From: Voacanga thouarsii
Taxonomy: Eukaryota > Streptophyta > Magnoliopsida > Gentianales > Apocynaceae
Assembly (NCBI GenBank): GCA_026120185.1
Contig: JANUWF010001783.1
Location: 5,115,001-5,179,000 of the forward strand
Direction of reading: 5' to 3'
Length of the DNA: 64,000 nucleotides
The position numbers were made by a program, and so were the translations under genes. The notes beneath the pieces were generated by a model. The model ran no database searches and was not told the DNA's origin. It worked only from the letters and a program-made list of their open reading frames with translations. The stretch's first letter is position 1. The number at the start of each line of letters is the position of its first letter. Positions 35,518 through 47,500 of this stretch are shown here, piece after piece.

Positions 35518-35802
35518 TCATTCGTTATCCCAATTCAGCATCATTTGGTGAAGCGTTGACGGCATACAATGGTTTGTATGAATCCAATCCCTACTTAGTA
35601 AGACAGAATACGCCAGTTTTGCAGTGATTACAAAAAATGCAGTTTTACTAACCTTGGATCCGACAGCCACCTTAAAAGTTATAACCTCTTCTGCTTTGGC
35701 TGCCTCCCTGGTGAAATTTAGCATTTGGATGTTTGTAGGAGATAGATTATGTTGGTCCTTGCCCAAACACCTTAAAGTTGCCAATGGCATTACATTTAGC
35801 AT
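35518..35802 (-). pseudogene. Protease region of the Tat element
   Basis: The frame contains EEVITFKVAVGSKVSKTAFFVITAKLAY and SVLLSRDWIHTNHCMPSTLHQ. The second half matches the ALLGRDWIH strand of Tat proteases. The LSRDW spelling replaces the usual LGRDW. The upstream active-site DSG is not visible in an open frame. Confidence 0.7.
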
Positions 35803-36099
35803 AGCCCCTCAATCGATGAAAACCTGAGAGAAAGGTCTTCCATTGATATGCACATTGATGTACCACAGTTTGAGGTGATTGGTATGCTCTGCCATGGGGA
35901 TCGAAAAAAAATCCCTTCTAATGGCATTTTAAACTCAATAAACTCTAGGTCGTTTCTTCCATTGCATAGTAATCTTCTTCTAACGTTTCTTACTCGGCCT
36001 TTGCTTGAAATTGTGATGGGAGAATGCTGAGCATGTTCTAACCTGTAGAAGTATATACCTATTTATCCGACCACTCTTCCAACACCTGTTTCTGCTGAG

Positions 36100-38212
36100 C
36101 CTATCTCTTTTGTTCCCATCGTTTTTTAGTTTTTGAAAGTTAAGAACGATGCCTGGAGAAGAACGACTCTTTACGTGGCATGTGCACTATAAACTTCTCA
36201 TCCTTCCCCTGAAAATGAGCCGCGAAGGTCGGAACTGTGAGTCGAGTGAAAACTGATGGCCGATCGTCTAGCCTTTGGAATGTTGGTCTTTTCCTTTCCA
36301 AAAACTCAAACTGCTTCTAGACTGAAGAATCTCCCGGTGCATGCTCCATGTCTTCCTTGTATGTCTGCACCAAACTTACTTCTGCTGCTGGGAACGGGTC
36401 TGTATCAACTAGAGTTTTCTCTTGTTTGTCAGCAAATCTTACCCTTCCTTCCTGTAAAGCCTTCTGTATTATGTTCCTAAAAATAACATAGCTATTGATG
36501 TTATGGAAAAATGAGTTATGTCACTTATAGTACTTCTTGCCCTTCAGCTCTTTTGGCCCCGAAACCTTGTGACTGAAAGGTAGACAAATTATTTGTCTTT
36601 GACTATCTGATCAAAGATTTGCTTAGCTTTTGATGCATCAAATGTGTATGTGGATGGTCCTACTTGGAAAGCTTCCTCATTCTCTTTGCCGGGTTTCAGA
36701 AAAGGACAAGTATAAGATGTACCTTTCACTAATTCTGCCACCATCACTTATAGTAATTGTTCTTTCTCATTATTGACAACGTCATCCATCACTGATATCA
36801 TGGTTTGCCCTTGAGAAAATTTTGCTGACCGCCTTTTCTCTTTTTCCTTGATCATTTCTTCTATTATGATATAGTCAGGATAAGTTAGAGAAATCTTGGA
36901 GGATAAGGTGCTCTTTAAGCTACGGATGTATCCTACTGATGGCTATCCTAGCACACTCCATTTTCGACAACTGGATGGTGCATTTAGCTTTAGTTTGCCA
37001 AAAATGCTCAATGAATTTTGCTACACTTTCGGATGATTTCTACTTAACTGCCAAAAGATCTGCTATGGAGACCTCAGATGTTGGTTTAAAGAGACGCTCA
37101 TGAAAGATTTGTTCCATAGTGGCCCATGAGTACACGGAAGCAAGTAAACGCTTCTCCTATCAAAGACAAAGAGAATAATTGCAATTTGTGCCAGTCACTA
37201 TTATTGAACTCTTCACATTGTGCTGTAAACCTCCCTATATGTTCTATAGTTAACTTGTTATCTTCCCCCGAGAATGTGGAAAACTCAGGCAACTTAAATC
37301 CTCGTGGTAGTACTACCATAGAGTCCACCCATTTTGGGTATGACTTCTGAGATACTGGCTGATCTCTGGCTTGTTAACGTAATGCCTCTGTCATTGAGCT
37401 GATATCGATGGTGGTACTGCCTGATGATTCTGCAAGGGTGATCCTGTGATAGTCGGTTGAGAACATTATGTGGGGAATAAAACCATCTCAGGATATCCTG
37501 CCACTTGCACTAGATAAGCTGTTGCTGTGACGAGGTATGTGGTAAGGACTGTTGCCACATAACTCTGGGATCCTCCGTTCGAAGAACAAACATTCCTAGT
37601 TGGAGCGGCATTCTGGTCATAGAATACTTGTGCCCCCATCTGCGCTTGGGTCCCTGTAACTGGATGTGATGGAGCTCCTCCTAGAAAAGGCTCCACAGGA
37701 ACCATGTAGGGTGCATTTAATCCTGGATTCCCTTGGTGCCCCCTGAGTATTGGCATAGACTGCTCTTGGCACAATACTTGTACTAACCCATAAGAAGGTA
37801 TAACAATACATGAGAAGGGAGGATACACTCCTACTTAAGGTGTTTCGTGAGCATTTTGCCTTTGTTCGAAATTATGAAGCTCGTTCTACAGCAGAGGTTG
37901 GAACACCATGGCGAACTGAGGAATAAGACTCTAAATGAGCTCGCTCGTACACTGCTCCATAGCCTGCTGTATAGCAGTTAAAGAAGTAGGAGTCAGCTGA
38001 GACACCTGGGAAGGAGACGAAGACTGTGCCCTCTGTTGCTCAGGGATGGTGACTGGGGTGCTGCAGGACGTTGTCATTGCAGGATCAAATGCTTCCTGTA
38101 AAGTCCGAACCGTAGGCCGATCAATTGTAAAATCTAAACCGGAGGATTCAGATGAAGGCCCGGAGGATTGCTGTTGATAATTAGCCATAATGCGTCCTGA
38201 ACGCAATTGCAT
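36100..38212 (-). pseudogene. Gag of the Tat element (broken)
   Basis: ATG at 38212 opens MQLRSGRIM, followed by a serine/glutamine-rich region. The gag domain at 37328-37098 reads LPEFSTFSGEDNKLTIEHIGRF and DWHKLQLFSLSLIGEAF. Further down YYKXHNSFFHNINSYVIFRN (about 36530-36470) is the atypical C-x-H finger region of Tat gag with its cysteine replaced. Stops and frameshifts are frequent. Start is 21 bp from the inserted solo LTR, so part of the leader is now beyond it. Confidence 0.8.
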
Positions 38213-38233
38213 GCAACAACTACCTTTGTGGTC

Positions 38234-39745
38234 TAATAGGGGCTAAATTAGTCATTTTTTTCCTAGTTATTTGAGGTTCATTTGTAATACATTTTGTTCA
38301 ATAACTAGTCATATTCTTTCATATTTGAGATTTTATCCTTAGAAAGGTATTTTGTTCATTATTTCAAATTTTTAGGGTAAAACGAAATAAAAATGTCGCA
38401 AAATAGAGGAGAGGTGGTGCCAGCTAGGGCTCTAGAACCAGTGTCGGCCGTGCACTGTTGAAACAAACTTTGAAGCGATGAAAAGTTGTTGAAACAGAGC
38501 AGAATAGAACCAAGGCGGCACTGGCTATGAAGCTAGAACCGGCACCAGCTGCATTCTGGAACACATTGTGCAAAATTCGAAAAAAATCGGCGAACAAGTG
38601 GAGAAGCAAAACACAATCGGCACCGACTGTGCCCTAAAGTTAAGGTGGTGCTTTGATTTTTCTACGCAGTTTTTGGTAATCTGAGGAATTTTAGTATCTT
38701 TCGACTTCTACTCGACCAAGAACTTTTTACCTACGAGTTTAAGCACTTCCTAAGCCTATAAATAGATGAAAAACACAAGGGAAATGGAGGAGAATTCATT
38801 GATCATTATTGAAAATTACCCAATTAAAGGAGGAATTCTTCAATTCAAGGAGGGTTGCACAAGAAGGTTTTCAAAGAAAGAAGAAAGAGGCTTGTCTATA
38901 AGTGCTTTCTTTTACTTTGTTTTCTTTTGCTTGAACAATGATATATTAATTGTTTTATTGTAATTTGACATTGTTTTAGATATTCGTAATTCTTAGAGTT
39001 ATTTGATCTTGATTAATTGATTGTTCTTCTTGGTATTTAATTACTTAGGTGTATTACGAGATTAATTGATTGTTTCTTTTCGTTAACTTACTATACCAAA
39101 GAGGTTGATGGTAGTTGCAATTGATTAATATCATATTTATTGGCTGTTAACTTGCTAGACCAAAGAGGTTAATTGTTGAGCATTGAGTAATTAAAGGTTA
39201 ATTGATATTTGCCAGACCAAGGATTCATTGATTAATTTCATGTTTTAAATTTCCCAGACCAAGGAAATTTAATCAAGGATTGTGTTTAAATGCATCTTTT
39301 GGATGAATTAGTTGAGACAGACCAAGTGATGCTAATTTATCTAGAAGGTAATAATTAGTTGAGACAGACCAAGTGATGCTAATTTACCTTTATCCTTCAT
39401 TGTGCCAAGAGAAAAATTAGTTATGATAATGGTTAGGTCCTTTCAGATCATGTTTGTCTAAACAATGGTTTGAACTACATACTTCTCCATCCTTGACATG
39501 TATATATTTTTATTTTGATTTTATTTTTATTTGTTTTTCACTTTATCGAGTCAGTTAAACAATGAAAGAAAAGTAATTAATGTCTACTTGTTCTTTGAGG
39601 ATCGACACTCGTTCTAACCCTATGCTTGGTTAATGATGAGTACGTTTGCTCATATTTGTGATTTGGGTTGAACGTTTTAATTTAAACTTGATTGGGAATG
39701 TGTTTAGTTTTTGTATGATTTTTACACCCAAGTCCGGACACATCA
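38234..39745 (+). mobile_element. Solo LTR of an Athila-like gypsy family
   Basis: 1512 bp with perfect 5-bp duplication TGGTC at 38229-38233 and 39746-39750. It begins TAATAGGGGCTAAA (first G of TG mutated) and ends CACATCA. TATA box CTATAAATAG at 38756-38765. It is related to the LTR at 51193-52766 in start, TATA region (GAAAAACACAAG after TATA) and end. It carries three paired-box modules. It sits in the leader of the Tat element. Confidence 0.88.
38416..38653 (+). promoter_or_regulatory. Three paired GGCGCC-box modules in the solo LTR (putative)
   Basis: Modules start at 38416 (GGTGCCAGCT, 14-nt spacer ending CTAGAACC, AGTGTCGGCC), 38517 (GGCACTGGCT, 14-nt spacer ending CTAGAACC, GGCACCAGCT) and about 38619 (GGCACCGACT, 15-nt spacer, GGTGGTGCTT). 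They are 101 and 102 bp apart and end about 100 bp before the TATA box. Confidence 0.6.
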
Positions 39746-39765
39746 TGGTCCCACTTGATGCACCA
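39746..39765 (-). other. Primer-binding site of the Tat element
   Basis: On the minus strand TGGTGCATCAAGTGGGACCA starts 5 nt after the LTR stub. The inserted solo LTR touches its downstream end. The primer tRNA is not assigned. Confidence 0.6.
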
Positions 39766-39770
39766 ATTTA

Positions 39771-39787
39771 TGTTGCCTTATGAAAAG
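39771..39787 (-). repeat. 17-bp stub of the Tat 5' LTR
   Basis: Identical to the first 17 bp at 28164; the following sequence does not match the LTR. Confidence 0.7.
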
Positions 39788-41535
39788 GGCTACCAAAATT
39801 GCATAGCTTTAGCTGATGAGTATGGGGATTGACATGTAATAATTTAGAAAATCAAACTTCAAAACTTCATATCTAGAAAATAAAAGGTAAGATAGGGAAA
39901 AAAAATCAAATATGGGAAACTCAATATAGCTATCATAGAAGCTGTGCTTGAAACCAACTTCAGCACAAAAAAAAAAAAAAAAAAAGCAGAGTTGACTGCA
40001 CTTCTTATATTTCACAGATTTTTGATCAAGTTACACATATGGCATTAAACAAAGTCAATGATCAAAATAGCAATAACTATATGACATAAGAAAATAAAGG
40101 AAATCTTACCAAAAGATTCTAGTTTTATTGTTGAAGGTTTTAATTCCATAGGGACTGCTCATTCACTTGAGTTTGTAGTTTGATGGTAGAGCATCTTTTA
40201 GATGATTTTAGGTACTATTAAACTTTGTCACATCAATAGGATTTTGTCCTCCTAGATATTTAGGGGAAGATTGTGGATTCTTTTCCTAGCTATTTTGCAG
40301 AAGCATTCTTTATACAAATTACATGACACTTGAATAAGTTATTCTTAACAGTAAAAAATAGCATACTGAAAAATGTTTTAATATTAAAAACATTAGATGT
40401 TGAAAATAAGGTGGTACTATTATGAATTAGTGAAGTATTTTAAATTTTAACTTAGCATTCACTTCCTATCTTTCTCTATCTAGAAAATTAGAATAAATTA
40501 TGTTATAACAACATTTGCCCCTTTCTGGTTGGTACAACTATTACTAGACATCTGTGCTTTTATCTGACTGCTGCAGTATCAGTAGATCACAATTACTTTT
40601 TGGATTGGTTGACAATTGTGTATCTGGGAATGTCTCACTAATAATCCAAAAGATCGGAATTTGTCTTACACAACCCTCTAAATTTGTATAAATGATATAT
40701 AGGGAAGAAAAGAATGAAAGGGTTTAATAGGTGCAGAATTACTTGAAAACACATATAGGGAAGTTTACAGTGTGACTAATTTTGGAAACGGTAAATGTTT
40801 TAAATGGATATAGTGTTAAATCCTTGAATATAAACCTTGTAATAAGAAGAATCACCTACAACCTAGACATCAGAACACAATGGCAAGAGATAATTTGTTG
40901 CGATTATGAAGACATTTAAGGAATAAAATGAATGATAGAAAACTTACCTCTTTTTCTTTTTTCTCCGTGGTCTCACTGCTCCTACTACTGCTTGTCTTCC
41001 CTTTCTCTTCAATATTCTTCTTTTGCTAACCATAGAATAATATACCATCAATAATGAAGCAAGAGAAATAGAAAAAGCTAATTGGTTGAGCAGAAAGATA
41101 TCACTAATGAGAATCCAGACATGTAAGTTCTAAATTTACTCTTATTAGTTGCAAAAAGGTTATCCAAACCCTAAGATAAAGTATAAATAGTAACATAAGA
41201 TATGGTGACTACATGTGAAGCTATAATCCTAGGTATCAATATTATTTGTTCGCTATTTGCAACATGATCCACCATTTATGTTAATGTTTGTCATGATATT
41301 TGCAGTGCAAAACCACCATCAAATCAGTACAAATTAACAATTTTCTATTGTTTCTAGTTTTTTGGATCCAAATGCGATAGAAAAATGAACATTGCAAGAG
41401 ATTAGCTTTTAAAAATAGAAAAGAAGAGGACCAATATCTAAAATGGCAAATAACTTGTTACTGTAGTCTCTGACTCTCTAGTAACCTATTTTATGCTAGA
41501 GGCTTCATATTTGGACCTTTTGAATAGTAGCACTA
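39788..41535. other. CACTA-3 intron-like sequence
   Basis: AT-rich, with one candidate exon at 40948-41025. No other gene or repeat recognised. Confidence 0.5.
40948..41025 (-). pseudogene. Candidate small exon of CACTA-3
   Basis: 78 bp between GGTTAG acceptor and GAG|GTAAGT donor. In frame throughout as 26 codons rich in K, E, S and T (KKNIEEKGKTSSSRSSETTE). Splice sites are good; identity is unknown. Confidence 0.35.
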
Positions 41536-41623
41536 TTTTTTTTTTAATCAAAATGTAAATATATATATTGATCAAAAGATATGTACATCAGAGGTCTTTA
41601 GTTAATAGATTGGCTATTATTAA

Positions 41624-44600
41624 CTAGTTGTTGCAAATTCTATCCTCAAAATCAGTCAAAGCATGAGGGTATAGGGAAAAAATCACAGTGTACACATGTA
41701 TTTTGATCCTTAATGTGATTTCCATAAGTTGACTAGCAGCTCCTTTGAAAAGTGCTTGATTGCTTGCCATCTAGATATAGAAGAACATGGCAGTCATAGC
41801 AGTAGTTTTAGCCTCAGCGAGCCACGAAGACCCACGGTTAGCTCGTTTGAACCAATTTAGACAGGTTCTGGTCGTATTCATAGCCTGTGGCAAACTAAGC
41901 CAAGCCTTGATATCCATCCAAACTTGAGATGACATCATATAATTAAAGAATAGGTGATTGGCCATCTCCGGTTGTGCGTGGCATAAGGGACAAGACATAT
42001 TATCAGGCCAGAATGGCAGTACATCTTTAGTTTTCAACCGCCCTTTTTAGCCAAACCATGAATGAGTGCTTTGGCGTGAGTCCCTATTTCCATATTGTGT
42101 TTGCCCAAAAAACTTTTAGTTTTGATGGCCTAAGATAGTTATAGGCCTGTATGGTGAATACATTGTTACCCGTTTCCTAAGACTGCAATATTGCCGTAGC
42201 TCTATCCATATCTCGTTCGTTTTCCATAATTAAATCCTGTATTCTTAGTAGCCTTCTAAACAAGGTAGAATGGTCCCGATGATAAGGTATTTCCCATACT
42301 GAGCCACCATCCATGAAGTAGTGATCTAGCCATTTGACCCATAGTGACTGCTTCTCTGCTTGAATGTCCCATAGAATTTTAGCCAATAATGCCCCATTCT
42401 ATGCCTGCAAATTTCTTAATCCGAGCCCTCCTTTATTCTTTGGTAAGCAGACGTCCCTGCAAACCACTCGCGCTTGCTTCGAATCCCATAGGAAATCCCT
42501 GTCCATTCTGTCCAACTGGTCAACAACTGTTGAAGGTGTTAGAAGGATGGACAACCAAAAGCAATCCACACCTTGTAGGGCAGCTTGGACCAACTGTAAA
42601 TGCCCTGCATAGGATAAGGACCGTGCATTCCATCTACCGATATAGGACCCAATTCTATCTAGTAGTAGTTGTAGTAAGAAGCATTTATTCTATTAATCAT
42701 TATTGGTATACCAAGGTAGCAGAAGGGAAAACATCCCAGTGGAATGCCCGTCTCAGCCCGCATAGTCTCCTGATCAGTCTGTACCAACCCAGCTAGGTAG
42801 AGATAAGACTTATCCTTATTGGTTTCTAGTCCTGAGCAACGTTTGAGTTCCTCAAGATAACCTAGCAAAATGTGTACTAAAGAACTATCCCCTCTAGCAA
42901 ATAGCATTAAGTTGTCAGCAAATGCCAGGTGTGTTATCCTCAAGTAGTCATACTTGGGGTGGTAGTTAAAACCTGTCCCAAGAGTGCGAATCTTAACGAC
43001 CCATGAGAAGTACTCCAAGCATATTATAAAACAATAAGGGAGACATTAGATCCCTCTGCCGAAGCCCTTTTTCAACTCTAAAGAAACCATGTACTATCCC
43101 ATTGATCGCTACAGAGAATGAAGTTGTTGTAACACACTGTGATATCTAGCCAACAAATCTTTCTGAGAATCCTAGTTCGTCCATTAGATCAATCAAAAAA
43201 TCCCAGCCAATCAAGTCATAAGTTTTTTCAAATCCACTTTGATTGTGCATCATGGAGAATAGGCCTGCATAAGTTCCTGGACCAAGAAAATGTTATCAGA
43301 CATCAGTTGGTCCTTCATGAAAGCGGACTAAGCATGATCGACCAGAGTAGGGATTAGAGTTTTTAGCCTATCTGCCAAAATTTTGAAGATAATATTGTAA
43401 ACCACTTTACAACATGATATCGGTCTATAGTCCCCTACATTTTCCCCATGATCAAATTTTTAGATCAACGTTATTATCAAATAGTTGATTTGCTTGAGTA
43501 ACTTGCCTGATTGAAAGAACTCCCGAACTGCGGTGCAAATAATATGATTAATCGTGCTCTAGGCCTTCTTGAAGAAATAAGCAGAGTATCCATTAGGCCC
43601 CGGTGCCTTGCAGTCTCCAATTTCCCAAAATGCCATTTTAATATCCCGATCTGATACCTCTTGAACCAAGTCTTGCTTATGTTCATGTAGGACCATTGGT
43701 CCGGCCCTTACATAGTCCACATTGAGCTTCTCACAGTCTACCCTTGTCCCAAGCAAGCTACAGTAATACTTCACTAATTCTGCAGCCAAAACTCTCAGGT
43801 TGTTTGTCATAGTTCCATCATCCTTGAGAATAGATGCAATGAAGTTCCATTTTCTGTTCCTGTTCACTATTTAATAGTACCTAGTATTTTTATCCACCTG
43901 GGCCACATATTCCCCTTTGCCAATTGTTGATAAAACTTCATTTCTACCTCTGCCAGTCTCTACGCATGCAGTTTATGGTCCTTGTACTTAGCACTCAGGG
44001 CAGGATCTATGGGCCTGGTAATTAATTCCTCTTCAGTTATATGCAACTCCTTATTTGCCTGTTCAACTCGATCCGAGATATGAGAAAATTCCTTTCTATT
44101 CAATCCACGGAGGTCATGTTTAAATGCTTTTAACCTTCAATAGAGTTTAAATTGGTATCATAGCTTTGTTCCCACACACCTTTAACCAAAACTAAGAACA
44201 GATTATGGTCTGCCCAAATGTTAAAGAATCTAAATGGGCGACCCCAGTAATCTGATATGCCATATGCACCCAAAGGCTGGGGTTGTGATTTGATAGGCAT
44301 CCAATTGGGAAAAACTCCATGGAAGCATGATCTTGGCCTAGGAACCAGGCCTCATTCCCCATAACTCTATCTAGTTTGGACTAGACCATAGAGTTCATCC
44401 AGGTGAAGCGTGTACCAATAGATGGAAGGTCATTCAAGCCCGTCTCCTGACACAATATGGAGAAGTTATCTAGTTCATAGGTGGAAGGTGCGGTCCCATT
44501 TAGTTTTTCATCTACAGATAAATAGGTGTTAAAATCTCCCATAAGGATCCAGGGCTCAGATAGTTGAGTGGACAGTCGTTTCAAGGTTCTCGACAATGGC

Positions 44601-44953
44601 CTTTTTGCTACAACAGTATTGTATTCATAAATGATGGTAAAATAAAAGGTGACATGAGTTACCTTGCATGTGATGCGGCACGAGATAGCCTATGGCGTTC
44701 TATGCCATACTTGCACATCAACCGTTGCCCCATTCTATAGGATGGCCACCCGGCCCCCATTCGAATCAGCAAAATTGTTATTCACGGACCAGGTAGGGAG
44801 TTGTTGCCTTAAGAAGTTCTCCAATCTATTCTCAGTGATTTTTGTTTCCAACAGGCCCAAAACATCCACACTGTGCATCAAAATAAAATCTCAAACACCG
44901 TGTTGCTTGAAGGTTTTATTGAACCCTCTAATGTTCCAACATGCAACTCTCAT
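41624..44953 (-). pseudogene. LINE ORF2: endonuclease-reverse transcriptase (broken)
   Basis: ATG at 44953 opens MRVACWNIRGFN, the start of the apurinic-type endonuclease. EN motifs: LGLLETKI (about 44850), PWILMGDFNTYLSVDEK (44555), the SRLD-like SKLDRVMGN (about 44375). A linker with GDCKAPGPNGYSAYFFKKA (43620-43560) opens the reverse transcriptase. The catalytic box is LAFADNLML (about 42915), with the usual AFADD changed to AFADN. PFCYLGIPI follows at 42730. The C-terminal zinc-binding domain (MSCPLCHAQPEMANHLFF) is at 42000-41950. The last codon before TAG is at 41627. Many stops. Target-primed reverse transcription would have been its role; this copy cannot perform it. Confidence 0.9.
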
Positions 44954-46677
44954 AGAGGACTAATCAATGCCCTATGGGCACTAACCAAGTCGAGGCTACA
45001 TTCCATATATTTCTTCCATATCGTGCGAATAAACCTAGAAGCTTGCAAAGTTACCTTTCCAACTTTAACCTTTAGTAGGTCCTCCACATTTTCTCCTGCG
45101 CCAATATTCGGTACATCAGTCCTTTCTTGAAAATGCACCCTCGTTTGAGATTGGGAGCGAGTCCAGAATTGTCTCGTTCTCTTTCTCCTTAATCGGTCCC
45201 TGCTTACTCTTCAGGCAGTTTGATTTGTTTGTGTATGAGTAGCAGTTATTGTGTCCTGTTTCACTGGTTCAACAATAAGAGACGTAGTCTTAGTGGTCTG
45301 GGAATTAGGAGGCCCAGCTCCAAGGTCCACTACTGTTGTGCCAAGATTATTATGGGGAGTGGGGTGCTTGCCTCAAGTCAATGGCCGGAGCCTTACCTTT
45401 GGCAATGTCACTCTTAGTTGAGTTCTGGGGGCTCTGTAGGTGTTCTTTGGGTCCAGCTGAATCGACATAGGCCTTGACTGAGACCTAGACTTTGCATGTT
45501 TATGTTTAGAAGCATCCTTAGTAGTTTACATATTTTCTCTGATTTTCATCTTGTCACCTATACATGTATAAATGCCATGGCCAAACTTACAACAACTTTT
45601 ACAGAGCGACGGTTTGAACTCATAGAGTGCAGGCTGGTGTTTAACTTTCCCAGATGGTAGCCTGATTGGCACTGTTTTTACTAATGGCTTCGAGACATCA
45701 ACCTCCACAACACTCATGCATAGGAGAGTCTTTCAAGCCGTGCTGTGAGCATATCTGTCATTAGAGGCATTCCAACTCCAGAAGCAATCTAGCTAAGCGC
45801 CAACCAGTTCCAACATCCCAATGGAAGTGCGGGAAATGTCACCCAAAGTGGCATTAAGCTAATATCATCTAAGGAGAAGTCAAATTCCCTAGGCATATTT
45901 TTTTAGCATCAGGGATCTCCCAAATGATGCATACGGTCCCCTACGTAGAGCAACCTGACTGTCCACTTCCGTGTTGAACCGGAATATTAGCCATCCCGAA
46001 GCATGCGGGTAAACCTTGGTAGGGACAGCCCACTGCTTAGTTAAGTCAATAACTACCTTCATTCCCGAAAAATGCCTCGCAAACATACCTATTAAGCAGT
46101 ATCCCAATTTGAGCTCCACATCTTTGAAGTCAATTTCATCAATGTTAATGAATTCTCCAATTCATGGGATGTGGTGCAATTTCATTCCATTGCTTTGATC
46201 ACAGTTTCCTTTAACTACATTTGCCCAATTTTGTTCAGTGATAGTTGTTTTTTTATTGGAAGGTTCAACAGAAATTCGTTGAAGAGGTGGGACAAACTCA
46301 GGTATGAAGGAGCCAGATAAGTGAGAGGACTTTAGTGTATCAGGTTGAAGGACTGGTGAATGCGGTTCTTGCCCCGCGAAGCCCGGGCATGGTGGCAGAG
46401 ATTGGGAAGGTTCGACTGCAATTGTGCCAAGGTCCACTTCAATTGTGATTGGGTTATTATGGGGAGTGGGTATGGCGTCAAATGATAAGGAAGGGCTAGG
46501 GTCAGAGAGTAGTGGGCAGGAGGCTTGGGGAGGTGAGTTTATCTGCACCCAGACTAGACTATTAAGGTTGATGCCCGGTGGAGTTTGGGTGGAGACCCTT
46601 GCTACACAGGTTTTTTGCTTCTTATTTGAGCTATGTTGGCCCAAAATATAGTAGGTGGGAGGCTCAGGTCGGATCAC
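44950..46677 (-). pseudogene. LINE ORF1: nucleic-acid-binding protein (broken)
   Basis: A proline-rich N-terminus (46677-46180) with NWANVVKGN leads into a DUF4283-like domain at 46119-45889 (LGYCLIGMFA, ASGWLIFRFNTEVDSQVALRRGPYASFG). After a frameshifted link, a CCHC knuckle CKSCCKFGHGIYTC (about 45600-45560) follows. The C-terminal part is basic. The frame used at 46677 is the same at 45717 and 45138, so only local damage separates them. The stop at 44950-44952 overlaps the ORF2 start as ATGA. ORF1 proteins coat the LINE RNA. Confidence 0.82.
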
Positions 46678-47000
46678 TATGTCTAGATATAGACTTGGGA
46701 AGAGGACTTGGCGTATGTAGTAGTTAGTCTTGGGAGCATATCCGGTTGGAGTAGTTGAGGAAATGGACAGCAGGTTTGAATTGGAAATGGAATGTAGTCG
46801 GTAGGGTAGCGTATGCTATGGTGGCCTAGAAAATAATGGGTGTGCAGCTCAGGTGGGGTCACTATGTTTAGGTATAGATTTGGGAAAAGGACTTGTCGTA
46901 TGTAGGAGTTAGTCTTGGGAGCATATCCAGTTAGAGCAGATGCGGAAATGGCCAATAGGTATGAATTGAAAATGGAACTTAGTCGGTAAGGTAGGGTATG
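46630..47000 (-). repeat. 184-bp tandem duplication at LINE 5' end
   Basis: CACTATGTYTAGRTATAGA recurs at 46675 and 46859, and the flanking blocks GTAGTTAGTCTTGGGAGCATAT and GAATTGGAAATGGAA repeat with the same offset. Two copies, diverged. Part of ORF1's first codons lies in the proximal copy. Confidence 0.85.
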
Positions 47001-47500
47001 GTATGGTATGGTACAAACACTAATTTTCAAATGACCGAAATGGTATGTATGGATCAAAGAAGGTGAAGCATGCAAATGTACCTAGAAACTAAGCTAACAG
47101 TAAAGAACAAACCCAGCAGCAACTAGTAAAACCAAATAGCCGACACTAGATACCCCACTTACAGAAAATCCATTGTAAACTCAATGATATGCTCAAATGT
47201 CACCAGCCACAAACCCCACTCAGACCATGTACATTAAGTAACAACAACCAATAGATATGATAGGAGCTATGAGGTGAATGGTAGAACACTCAAAATCGTG
47301 TATAAACCAAGCAAAAATGGCAGACAACACTTCCGATACAGCTAAGGTTTTGCCCCACAATAGCCGACACTTTATAAACAACACCCAATCCACATAGATG
47401 GTAGAATATTCGGATAGAACAATTGTGAAGAAAACTAATGTATTCGGGCATGAACAACAGGTAAAATTAACATAACAATAATAAAACACACAATTTGCAA

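Larger units (their letters stand above)
28164..39787 (-). mobile_element. Tat-clade Ty3/gypsy retrotransposon, truncated 5' LTR
   Basis: Minus-strand order from the right is LTR stub, primer-binding site, gag, protease, reverse transcriptase, RNase H, a second archaeal-type RNase H, integrase, an antisense ORF region, purine tract and 3' LTR (28164-28848). Both outer edges start TGTTGCCTTATGAAAAG on the plus strand. At the right only these 17 bp of the 5' LTR remain. The second RNase H and the long 3' untranslated part with an antisense gene are features of the Tat group. All genes have stops. A foreign solo LTR sits at 38234-39745. Confidence 0.85.
41536..47090 (-). mobile_element. L1-type LINE, degenerate, near full length
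   Basis: ORF1 (zinc knuckle) and ORF2 (endonuclease, reverse transcriptase, zinc-binding tail) are in the standard L1 order, with a poly-A tail seen as a T run at 41536-41545. The 5' region has a 184-bp tandem duplication, as in many L1 5' untranslated regions. The right edge is uncertain and could extend to about 47650. I could not find a matching target duplication for the sequence next to the poly-A. Confidence 0.85.

Noticed and set aside
41536..41545. Target-site duplication for the LINE
   Set aside because: Sequence next to the poly-A (GAATAGTAGCACTA) has no convincing partner near 47.0-47.7 kb.
44664..45130. Plus-strand ORFs over the LINE
   Set aside because: Shadows of ORF1 and ORF2 on the opposite strand.
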